A stretch of DNA of 64,000 nt, from positions 2,604,001 through 2,668,000 of the forward strand of contig JAJFPB010000003.1 of the NCBI GenBank assembly GCA_020881915.1, written 5' to 3'. Of the stretch, positions 38,756-49,072 are shown one piece after another. The position numbers and the translations under genes are program-made. Position 1 is the first letter of the stretch. Each line of letters starts with the position of its first letter. Under the pieces are notes generated by a model. It did no database searches. It saw only the letters and a list, made by a program, of their open reading frames with translations, and was not told where the DNA came from. This stretch comes from Paramyrothecium sp. XJ0827. Its lineage: Eukaryota > Ascomycota > Sordariomycetes > Hypocreales > Stachybotryaceae.

Positions 38756-39681
38756 TACGTGATACCAAAATGACGACTTGGATCTGGAAACGGAACCCTA
38801 ATTCCACTGCTTTTTAGTTCGATTTGCATTTACATAGCGGGTTTTGCATGAACGAGCGCTGCCCATGGCATGTGATTGCCTTTTAATAACGGCATTTGTT
38901 TAGATTGTGCCATGTCAGTCCATGAGGCTGGACATGTTTCATTGGCGTTGTGGATGTATTGGTCCAGCACAAGTTTTGACTCGTACCTAGGATCCCCAGG
39001 CCACAGGCTTACAACTGTATGATACATGGTATCCTTGGACATAGATAATTTATGTCGGATGTCCACATCATTAACAGCGAATCATAGTCACTCGGATTTA
39101 ACCGTGAAGTCCCATCCAAAGGTCGATTGGATTATTGCTCATTGTGATACGTACATGGTGTTGTCGTGGTCAATCTAGACAACGTAGGAAATGCGTGCCT
39201 GCCTCGGCCGTTTCGGTAAGAAGGGAGTGAACGCAAAGAAGGAGACATAGGAGAGGTATTAGGAAAACGACGATACGAAGACCAGTTCTTACACGGCAAT
39301 CTGATGCGCAACCTTAGTACATCTCGAAGGCACAACGTCCTGAATGACTGCGACGTTTCTCGCATGCCCCTTTCCTTTCCTTTCCTTTCCTTTCCTTTCC
39401 TTTCCTTTCCTTTCCTTTCCTTTCCTTTCCTTTCCTTTCCTTTTCTCTCTTTTCTCGCTCAGGGGACAGGGAATGTAGATGACGGAGATCGAGTACGTTT
39501 TGTACACGAACGTCATGCGGTGGGTGAGACGCGAGGAAAGTGTCATTTGTCACTTATGATTAAACAGTCAAAAACTGCCGGGCAGAGCTGAATGAAGTTG
39601 CTGACAACGGTCCCGGAAAAATCCGAGACGAGAAAGTGCGATGTGTTGGGCACGGCACTTGTCGGGGAGTCAGGTTTGTTG
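38756..39681. other. Convergent intergenic region with microsatellite
   Basis: It lies between the 3' ends of the TRP-like gene and the small zinc-ribbon-like gene. Apart from the TTTCC array nothing is recognised. Confidence 0.5.
39371..39440. repeat. (TTTCC)14 microsatellite
   Basis: Fourteen perfect TTTCC units form a strand-asymmetric polypyrimidine tract of 70 nt, flanked by CCCC and TTTTC. It could adopt a triplex form and should vary in length between isolates. Confidence 0.97.
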
Positions 39682-40284
39682 TTATTGCGAGCCTGGGCTC
39701 TCATGCGTCGCCGGCCCGGGCGGCGCGACATCGCTGTCGTTGCCGTTGCCGAACATCTCGACCACGGCCCAATAGTAAGGGGGCACCTCATTGCTCTGCT
39801 CTTCGGCTTGTGCCAGACGATCTGCCAGGGCAATTTGTGTGAGGATAATGCTGCGGACGAGCAAGCACATCGTGTCAGCTTCAAAAGACATTGCCTTCCA
39901 CTTTCCAGTGGCAGATCGAGGCAAGAACAAGGTCATGGGCTTACGCTGCGCAATTGATACATTCGTGGATCGGGACTGCGGGCGGCAAAATGTCACCGCA
40001 GTCTGGGCACTCACTGCACGGCGCGGGCATGGCTGTTTGCCAACGGAGCAGAAGCGGCTTGACTCGTTCAAAGAAAAAAGGAATTTGTGAAGTCTGAGGA
40101 GGATACCAGATTGGCTAGTAGGTGAAGATGTGTCGTCAACCGTGAGTGTTGGAGATGTGTGTTTGCGAGGACGTGCTATCGGCGATTGCCCATCCTCATT
40201 CGATCTTATAGCACATGGTCTTGCGCTTTGATTGTTGACATCTGCTGAGACTTACGTCGGCCGCTCCGCCTCTTCCTCATCCAT
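39682..40284 (-). CDS. Small predicted protein with CxxC/CxxC (zinc-ribbon-like) motif
   Basis: The proposed exons are 40284..40256, 40204..40141, 40093..39945 and 39850..39682, giving 136 residues. The core reads ERVKPLLLRWQTAMPAPC, then CSECPDCGDILPPAVP and IHECINCA; C-x2-C-x2-C plus a second C-x2-C pair suggests zinc binding. A helix (IILTQIALADRLAQAEEQ) and an acidic, disordered tail follow. Introns 40205..40255 and 39851..39944 are well supported (gtaagt/gtaagc donors). The middle intron 40094..40140 has a weak donor (gttgac); using a donor at 40106 with another acceptor gives a slightly different join. No family is recognised. Confidence 0.55.
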
Positions 40285-41640
40285 TCTTGACTTCACTTGA
40301 TTCCGTATTCTGGGAGAACCGAGATAGGGGAACAGAACACGAGGAAAAAAGAAAGGAAAACGGACGAGACAAATGAAAAAAGCCTTTGATTGAGGCGTCC
40401 ACCATGCAAAACAAACGCAGAGACAAGATCCAAGGTCCGCCCACGCCTTGTCCGAGCGGACAAACGTGGGCTTCGTGAGGTTGTGAAGGTGGAAAAGGAG
40501 GAACGGGACGGGTGAGTTGTCTGTGCTGATAAGAAACCGACCGGCTTCCGGACTATGGCTTGGTCTATTGGACTCGCAGCAAAGTACATGTTGCGGATGC
40601 TGCACCCAATATCCGGCCTGGCCATTCAGAGTCCGAAGAGTTGGGTCTGCATCGGGAGGGAGGAGGCGTCTCCGCACCCGAAGGGTTGATTGCAATTACC
40701 ACATGGAGGGTGGCAGGCCCCAGAGCATAGCATTTCGGATAGCGCACTGGTGCGGATGCGGGACACGCAATATAGAGCACCCGCGGTGTTGATCCTCGCC
40801 GGGTCCTCATTGTGAGCATTGACGAAACGCGTGGCCGCAGTGGCTTGCAGTAGCCATGATCGCTACGATCAACAGTTGGGGGCACTCTCGGCTGCGCCGC
40901 GACATCATGGGCCCACACCTATCAAATGCATTCACGCATCCAGTGGCTTGCATGAAATCCAGCAATTCTCCCCGGGTTCGTGGGATCCAACGTGTGAAGA
41001 GGTTGCATGCAGGGAAGGCAACTATTGATGACTCCGCTTGCCGAGGGCAAGTTAGTAGTGGAGGCCGGTCACTCTCCGTCTGCAACCCCAGAGCCAAAGG
41101 GGTCGTATTCGGGTCGATTTCAACGAACTGCATTCCGAGGCAGTTCACCATTGCAACCGGGAATGAGAGAGAGCTTCCCCGCGGCCAAGTCTGCCGCCGC
41201 TGACTGGCTACATCCGAAGCGAGGCAGTCCACATGGAAGGAGAGTGACCAAGGTCTACATGTTGCTAGCGACGCATGAGCAAGTGCAGGCAGCCACTCCG
41301 AGGGATGTCTGAGACGGCATATTCTTGCTTGGGGTGCAGCCGCATAACTCTTGCTGCTCCAAGTGGGAGGCACTCATCCGAGTGGCGGGAACATGCGTTC
41401 GGTGAGGGAGCCTCGCAATGAATGGCAGCTTGCTGCGTCATGGAGTACACACCGGGACGCGGGACGGTAGCGATGGCGAGCTAATAAGGATATGACGGTG
41501 GGCGTGCACAAGCACGTCCGCGACACCGAAGCCACGTCAGGTGTCTATGCGGCGGTCTGTTCTCCTAACTGATCATGGTTGGGTGGGTCGAGGAAAGAGA
41601 AGATAGCCTACGAGTCCACGACTGGCTGAATAGATGCATC

Positions 41641-41898
41641 TGCATTTTCGTGGATAAACAGAAATCTGCAAAAGACGCTCCGGGTTCCTCCATCTTGTAG
41701 ACTTCTTGCACTCACCTGAGGTTACTCTGCATTTCGTGAATAAACAGAAATCTGCACAAGACGCTCCGGGTTCCTCCGAATTGTCGAGTTCTTGAACTCA
41801 CCGAGGTTACTCTGCATGTTTGTAGACGAATAGAAATCTGCACAAGGCGCTCCGAGTTCCTCCGAATTATCGAGTTCTTGAACTCACCGAGGTTACTC
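41641..41898. repeat. 86-bp tandem repeat, three copies
   Basis: Units are at 41641-41727, 41728-41812 and 41813-41898. Each starts TGCAT and ends CGAGGTTACTC (or CTGAGGTTACTC in the first). Each contains GAAATCTGCA, CGCTCCG and GTTCCTCC. Units two and three are more alike than unit one. A fourth start (TGCATCTCGCAGCG) is truncated. Confidence 0.92.
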
Positions 41899-43589
41899 TG
41901 CATCTCGCAGCGAGCGGCGATCGTCCAACCTGGGGAACAGAACATCTGCCGGCATTCAAGTTTAAGCGCGAGCAAGGAATGACGCCATGCTGCTGGGGGA
42001 CAAGGTTATTATTGACAACTCGGCAGTGGTCTGGTAGGGTCCTCGGGTAGCAGGGCAATTCGAGACATGGCCCTAGGATCTCACAATCGATTGCCAGCGG
42101 CCCGTTTTAGTATGGTACTGCGAACCGGCTGTCTACTTCTCCGGGGAAGGTCATATGCAGGCCGGTGGTAAGGATTCTGCCCGCGGAAGTCACCCGTCAA
42201 CCCCGGAACTCTGAATTCCTCACCGGATGTCTTCCGATGGGACAGCACAAGAACAAATCCATGCTCTCTTTGTCGTGGTGACTTCCGGGACCCTTCCCCG
42301 GCCGGGGGAGGGCTTCCGCCGTCCGGAGGAGAGCTCGCCGGGGAGACGGGCGGATCGTTGCCAACGTGGTCATGCATGGTGCATCCGTGGTGAGCTGTCT
42401 TCCGGGGAAACGAGTCCTCTTCCGGTGCAGCAAAGTCAAATGCATGGGCTTGACCGGGGAGCTTGGTCTGTGCTGTATTCCAGGCGCATCATAATCGGGG
42501 ACAGGGACACGGAACGCTCCCCGGGCTCGGAAGATGTTCCTGTAGCACGGCATATGCATTAGGATGGAGAAAAGGTCGGGGACACCACCGGAAGGCAGCC
42601 GTTGCGGCAGCTGAGCTCAAGTATGGGCATAAAGTGTGTTGTCTCAAGAGAATAACCCGGGAGAGAGTTGCGACACAGTCTCTTTGAACCCCGCAGGCTT
42701 GATTGCATGCTTTCCGGCCTTGAACACGGTCCGAGGGCAGCCTTCCCAAGTGCCGCGTCCAGGCAGCCCATCTCATCACATGGGCGCTCCGAAAATTTTC
42801 GGATGTTGTTCATGTTACGCTGAGTAGGTGGTTCGCATGTAGGCGTCCTATCGGAAGAGTTTTCAACCCTAGTCACCTTGAATGATATTTGTGTACAGGT
42901 GATCATGCAACGGGAAGGCAGCATTCAAAGGCTGTTACTTCGGGTCAGCGTCTGGGCTAGAATGTGGACAGGGATCTGACATGCACCGTTCGGGATCGTA
43001 CAAGTCCAACACAATGCCCGTGTTCCACGATTTCATGAAGCTTGAGTGGAACATAGTCATTGCAGCTAGGTCAATGATGTCCATATTCCCAGGAGCATCG
43101 ATGCCAGCATTGGTTTGAATGGGATGGCGAACCCACCTTACTACAACCCCATGCCAGACGACACGCGAGGGCGACGATGCATTGCCGCCCGTGGCATGGG
43201 TGGGTATGGCGTGCAGGAGCAGGGTCGCATCGTGACCAGCAGATTCAATGCCAGTCCGAACACGACCCAATCTTCTTCCCTCATGCTGCAGGAAAAGCAT
43301 CAGTGTAGCTTCCCGGAAGTTCATACCTTGGAAGCAACCATATGGGTCCGTCGTGTCGGCCGCAGCCGAATGCAGGTGGATTGCCGCCTGCCTGTCCGCG
43401 GTACAAGGCTCTGCAGCCGCCATGGTTCAATGCTGCAAGGCAATGGAATCCTCTGTGGGCTTTCAAGCCCTTCGAACCACTAGGGTCCATTCCGGACACA
43501 AGGGTCTCGCGATTCCACCGGTTTCAATATAGTTATCGTTCATGTATACCACATTGCTCCTCGGAAACCGGGTTCTGACCGGTTTCACT

Positions 43590-43690
43590 GGCCGGGTTCA
43601 ATCAAGGATGCTCGACGTTGACCGGTTTCGATCAAGGATGCTTCACATTGACCGGTTTTAATCAAGGATGCTCGACGTTGGCCGGTTTCC
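43590..43690. repeat. 30-bp tandem repeat, 3.4 copies
   Basis: Exact 30-bp period at 43590-43619, 43620-43649, 43650-43679 and a partial unit to 43690. Each unit begins G(A/G)CCGG and contains ATCAAGGATGCT. A further GACCGGTTTC just upstream (43577-43586) suggests a decayed older copy. Confidence 0.93.
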
Positions 43691-45667
43691 TAAGCTGCAA
43701 ACAATGAGACGGCCTTTTCAACACCGTGATTTGTCTAGCATGATCGGTGACCGTTCTCCTTGGAAAGAACCACGAGAATGGTTCGCATACTGTCGGCAGT
43801 GTTCGTCAAATGTTTCTATTTCCCCAATTGTTATTGTGGTTCACATTGTCTTGTGGCTTGGTCGAAGACCGGGCCAAGAGGTCCTGAGAGATGCAGGCTG
43901 CCAGCTGGTGTACCTCTAATGCAATTCCTTTTGCTACGAGTCTGCAGTTGTCTTCCTTCCGACTGGATAACCCTCCTTGCAACTTTCGGGCCCGGAGTTG
44001 GGTCGCGTCCGGTGGTTGCCCCTGCGGTGTGGGTCACTATCGTCACAGTGGAGGACTGGAGGTTGATTTGTGTTATCTTTGTGGTATCATGCCCAATGCC
44101 CAATGCCCATTGCACATACTCCAATGCTATAGCAGACACTCTGCTAGGGCCGCGACGTATCCTGCGGTGTATGCAGGATTATGGGTTGTCGTGGGTCTTG
44201 CCGATGCAACCCTACATCCGTGCAGGCCTGTAGAAACCGGGGAATGCAGGCGAAAGACCCGTAGTTGCGTTGTGTCGCAGTCGCTTCCTGCGCAATGGAT
44301 ATTTCTCGTACACGAAGCCCGGTTTACATGAGAAAACCACCGACCCCCGAAATCCCTCTTTCCTCACAGACGTGGAGCAACCTCATTTGACGTGGACCGA
44401 AGCCGATGACGCCTCACCTACATCAACCGGCTGGCAGTTGCAGACGGCAGACGCAATTTAGCCAAGCATCCCATGAACCCGGGCGTACTGCAAGCTTGCG
44501 AATGCTACCGTAGCCTCGCCCCTCCTCCGTGCGTTGGCAGCGGGGTCACATCCAGCTCAATACTGAATGGGAAGCGGGCCATTCATGCGAAATGCAGTTC
44601 GAACTTGACCGGTGGCCCGGTCCATGGATCGCTCCGACTGGACCGCGGAACGCAAGTGCTCGCCGGTAGCATTGCATGTTGACGTCGGGTCCGATGTACT
44701 GCCATCATGCTCGAATCCTTTCGTGATGCCGGATGCTTGTACCCGGTTTCCGGGTTGTAGAGCGCATGAATTATCGTGCTTTATGCGCGCAAAGATAGTA
44801 GGGTAGCAACGCCGAAGGGTAACGGAAGCTGAGCGCGGCTCACATCCTATTTGCTGTCCCAAGCATCAAGGCTTACCGGTTGCTGCAACTTTGCTCCTGG
44901 CGGAGAGTGGACGGCCGCCTAGGTGTCCATCCAAGCGTTGGGATGAGACACGGGGACCGGTGAGGGAAGAATGTCACGTCGGTCAGCAGTCATTTTGGGT
45001 TCATGAAGCAACGGCCTGAAGCATTCCGGGCGGAAGGCTGAGCTGCATCCGGTCGAAGACGGCAGCCAACATGCATGGGAGAAGAGAAAAGAAGAGAGGG
45101 ACCTCACGGAGGCCGACCACTCCTGCATGAGGTGTGCAACGGCTGCCATCCGCCGGGAAACCACCATGTTGCATCCGCGGAAGCAGCCCAGAGCACCATC
45201 CGACATTTGCCCGTGAACATCGCTCTGCATTTCGGGATAACGACGTGAAATGGAGCAACGTAAGACAATTCATGCTTGGTACCGAAGAGACTGACGCGGA
45301 TGCGCTGAAGACAAACAAAATTAGAGAAGCACGGTTATTCTAACGCTCCAGACATGTGTCCTTTACCAGAGACCCGCCATCCCAGGGGACCTTTCCAACG
45401 AAACTCCGCCGATGAGCATGCACGAGCATCCTCTCTTCATTCAAGCCCAGATTTTCAGAACCAGTCCATCCCATACTTTTCTTCCAACAAAGTCTCTTAC
45501 ACACTATCTGTCGCAGTTCTTCCGCTGAAAAAGATGCCCACCGACACGAACGCCTGTTAGTACAACAGCCCAAAGTCATATATCATACAGATCCTACCAC
45601 TCGATGCGGTCACCGGCCGACGACGATTACCGACAGAGCCAGGTTCAAGCTTATCGAGTAGGCGGAA

Positions 45668-45697
45668 GCGATGGAGGGCTCGTATAGCTTCCATCGC
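45668..45697. other. 8-bp inverted repeat (hairpin)
   Basis: GCGATGGA at 45668-45675 pairs perfectly with TCCATCGC at 45690-45697 across a 14-nt loop. It lies about 125 bp past the Gdt1 stop codon, in its probable 3' UTR. Whether it folds or functions is unknown. Confidence 0.6.
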
Positions 45698-45822
45698 AGG
45701 ACTCGAACAGACACCGGTAAAGTGTCTACCGACCAAAACTCATCCATCGCGAGGCCGGCCAAGCTGACTGACCGCACACTGGCGTAATTAAGTTGTTGAA
45801 GGGCTCGGTAAGTTATCGAGGC

Positions 45823-47451
45823 TTATGCGTAGAAAGCCTCGAACAAGTAGATGAAGCCAAACAAAAGGAACGCAACGGCGCCACCGACGGTAACTAGTAG
45901 CATGTCAACATATGTGCAGTGGAGAACGGATCAAGGGAATCAAGGAGATTACACAACTCACCAACTTTGAGACTGACACGCCCAGCAATCGCTCGGCCTC
46001 CAATGACAGCAACGCCGGTACAGATACAATGGCCTACCATGGCGCCCAGCGTCACCCACCAGTAGTCTTGACCAGCTGCCATGGCAATTGTAGCAATCTG
46101 GCTGCGGTCACCCCATTCTCCCAAGAACGTCATGATAAATGTTTGCACCCAGGCAGGGCTCAATAACAGCGAGCACAAGTTGCCAGCGCCTTGAAGCAGG
46201 CTGGTCAAGTTGTTCTCGCCTCCATGGCCTCGCTGGGGTGACTCGGATGGTGACCTGGGAGGGGTAGAGATGCGGCTCTTAGATCGCGAGTGTCGTCCCT
46301 CCAGTCCCATCTCCAGCGCGTACGGCGAAACTCCATTCCTTTGGTGTCGCCCAAGTTCCTTCTCCTTCTCAGCAAGTTCCTGCTCGACCTCGTGCATCTC
46401 GGCGGTAACGCCCTCGTTAGGGTCCATCTGCATGCCTTCTCTGAGCAACCGCGCGCCAAAGACGAAGAAAAGAGCAGCTGCGAGGAAGCTGGTAATTCGT
46501 TTTGGGATCAAGGCAGGGACCGCATGGCCGAGTACTGCAGACAGGACTGTCATGACAAGGAGCGCGCCAAATGCGGCAGAGAAGACAACCATGCGGTCAT
46601 GCTTCATCGCCATCAGAGCAGCGACGAGGAATGTCTTATCACCAACTTCGGATACCAGGATCATTGTGAGAGAGAGGACGAACGAATGGAACGGCTGGAT
46701 GATGCTGTCGGGTTCGGGCTCGCCGGCGGACAAGCCTGGAGTTGTCGAGCCAGGCTTGGACGGAACGATGTCGAGGTGGTCCTTCTTGGCAGAATCCGGG
46801 ATAGGAGGTGTGGCAGGCTGCGATTTCTCGGGGAGGTCATCCGGCTTCTGGAGAAACAGTTAGCATCCTATAATCATGCTCCGTCCGCCGAGTAGAACGT
46901 ACATCGAGCCCAGTGTATTCGGTAGATTCGCCATCCTTTTCTGATGATTGATCTAGCTTCTTTGCCTTCTGCTCCTCACTGTGTGGCAGAGGCGGCTGGG
47001 CCTTGGGCGGTTCAGGCTGAGCGAGAACCTTGACGCCTGTCTTCCCCTCCTGGGCTTTGCGCTGCTGTGTCTTCTCCGATACGCCGCCTTCGGTGCCTGT
47101 AGTTCCCTCCTGAGGTCGCTCGCGGTTCTTGTCGAACATGACACCGTCGTTCGTCTCTGGGATCTTCTTGCCGTCGACAACAGTCGGGTCATTAGGACGG
47201 CCTTTGAGTGCCGGCAGCTCCTGGTTCTTCGTGTCCACAGTCCCGTCCGTCTCGACAAACGGGCCGCTGTGTGGTTTTCCATCCTTGCCGTCTACGGGCG
47301 CATCTTTGGTCGGGATACCATGGCGACCCTGTACGCTTGCAGCACCCGTCTCCTCGCGTGTTTCGACGGAGGTGCCCTGTGTCGCGAGTGCGCTGGCTAT
47401 CGAAGGGAGCAGGAGCAGGAGCAAATGCGAGTTCTTGGTGCGGAACTTCAT
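45823..47451 (-). CDS. gdt1: Gdt1 / TMEM165 family (UPF0016) Golgi cation transporter
   Basis: Exons 47451..46903, 46847..45962 and 45893..45823 encode 501 residues. A signal peptide (HLLLLLLPSIASALA, about 9-23) is followed by a charged, disordered luminal stretch of about 200 residues. The two UPF0016 repeats follow. Each carries the signature E-x-G-D-(K/R)-(T/S): SEVGDKTFLVAALMAMKHDR and GEWGDRSQIATIAMAAG. A cytosolic loop between them is rich in Glu, Arg and Ser. The protein ends FGFIYLFEAFYA. Family members exchange Mn2+/Ca2+ for protons in the Golgi and support glycosylation. The last intron (45894..45961) splits the final 23 residues into a 71-nt exon. The long luminal extension is typical of filamentous-fungal members. 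Confidence 0.93.
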
Positions 47452-49072
47452 GGTGAAAATGATCCGCGGACCCACAGCTGATCGATTATAGTGTCTAGGA
47501 GTGTAAGGAGAAAACGGTAGTTTCGAAAGTCTGTATCGAGATCGATGCGAAGATATAGGAACGGCAACGAAATGTTTCTGGTAATAACAGGTTTGAATAG
47601 GGCAGTTTGCGATTTCGGCCGCCGAAGCTGAGAAGGAAGGTCGATGGGGTCGATCTAAACAATGAGGGACAAAGAGAAAAAAAACACCCGTCTAAAGAAT
47701 GGGTCACGAGAAGTCCGTAGCTGACCGATTAAGACGCGATGCGAAGAATGGATGGATGGCAAAAATTAATGAAGTCGAGAAAAAGGGTGATGATGTCCAA
47801 TTCCGGGCCTGCAGCAGGGGGTGGGAAACGAGCCCGTAAGGAGAACCGCGCCAGACCACGTAACGCTTTCGGCGACGGGGGCCGAGACCCAATGTACTTT
47901 CGCTCTATTTTTGGCCTGGGGGCTACTTCACAACCCCCTTTCCGGCCAACGACTCCTGAGGTTTTGTATGGCTCGCTGGCTCTCTACGTCACTATACAAC
48001 TAAGCACTCTCAGATTGTGAGGCCATCCAGGTAGCACTACTACCTCCTTTCAAGTTACAGGCTCAAGCCCCTCCCCTGCATAAAGTCAAGGAGACAGCAG
48101 ACGACACAACAAGCAGAGAGAGAATTATGCAAATAAAGGTGCCTGTGGAACGGAAATAGACAATAAGAACTTTTCTCTGACAAAGGCTTACTTTGTGCAC
48201 TATATTGAAAGTTAAATTGCGTCCTGTGTTCCGGATTGATTACAGTACCTACCTGTATCCGAGGGTACGGCACTCTGTATCATTGTCGAAGAAAGCTTCC
48301 AAGCAAGGGTGCAACTTCTGCCTGAGCTTAGTTTATATTATATGTCCCATGAAACAATCGGAAAGTGTTTGAATAAATCAATCAATGAATGAACCGAGGC
48401 ACCCATTTTAGGTTAAGTTGGTCGTAGCTAGGGTAGCTTCGCTTTTTTCTCGCAAGAACGCATTCGTAGCATATAAAGGCCATCTCCTCTTTGGGTACGA
48501 CGACCATCCATAAGGTATGCAAGGACAAAACTTTCAAATACATGGATTGGAATTTTGTATTCTGCCTTATTCAGGGGACATGGTCGTATTATAAGAACTG
48601 CTACCCTTGTGTTTCACGAAATGCCGGGCGGAGTACCGTGTGCACCCCGAGATTTCCAGGTTCGGAGACAGTGGTACCAGCGGCGGCTTATCTCCGTATC
48701 TGGCTGCTCCCAGCCAGCAAATCGGAGCCGAGCACGCCTGGGAGCTCCCCGCCATCCGGGCCATGTCGTCAACGAGCTCTCTCTCATTCTCAGCCACGAG
48801 AGCCTATCCAACTACTTTCGCTACAGGAAACACTCACGGCTTTGAGTTCGCTGTCATCTCATCATCCTTCGTCAGCCAGTATTTGAAACTTCGACCTGCA
48901 TTGCAAGCCGTGAGAGTAGCTTTAGCTGTGTATGTTTGCCACTCACGTTGGAACTTCGCTTATCAAAGCACCATCCCCCGCCGGAACCTCGGAGTGAAAC
49001 CAGGTCAGGCTTATTACCTCACCTCATCGTTTTGTCGCCTCTATAAGAATCTTGGACTACTTATCGGGAGAT
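47452..49072. other. Divergent promoter region between Gdt1 and the DCAF11-like gene
   Basis: This 1.6-kb stretch serves two divergent genes. It has an AT-rich part (48.1-48.5 kb) and a TACCTACCTGTA motif at about 48247. Overlapping open frames at 48.5-49.0 kb lack protein character. Confidence 0.5.

Larger units (their letters stand above)
40285..45822. other. 5.5-kb block without convincing genes, minisatellite-bearing
   Basis: Composition is close to that of the gene-bearing parts, so this is not an AT-rich RIP block. Both strands carry many overlapping open frames of 60-190 codons (for example 41373-40807 and 43423-42935 on the minus strand). Their products are His/Pro/Arg/Ser-biased and no family is recognised. 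Two minisatellites (86-bp and 30-bp units) and a hairpin lie within it. No transposon coding sequence or long terminal repeat was found. Confidence 0.55.

Noticed and set aside
40807..41373. 188-codon minus-strand frame in the gene-poor block
   Set aside because: Overlapped by plus-strand frames of similar length; Ser/Pro/Arg/Cys-biased product with no motif.
45665..45765. tRNA-like T-loop word (GTTCGAGTCC on the minus strand)
   Set aside because: The adjoining stems do not pair as a T-arm and no acceptor stem or anticodon arm could be folded.
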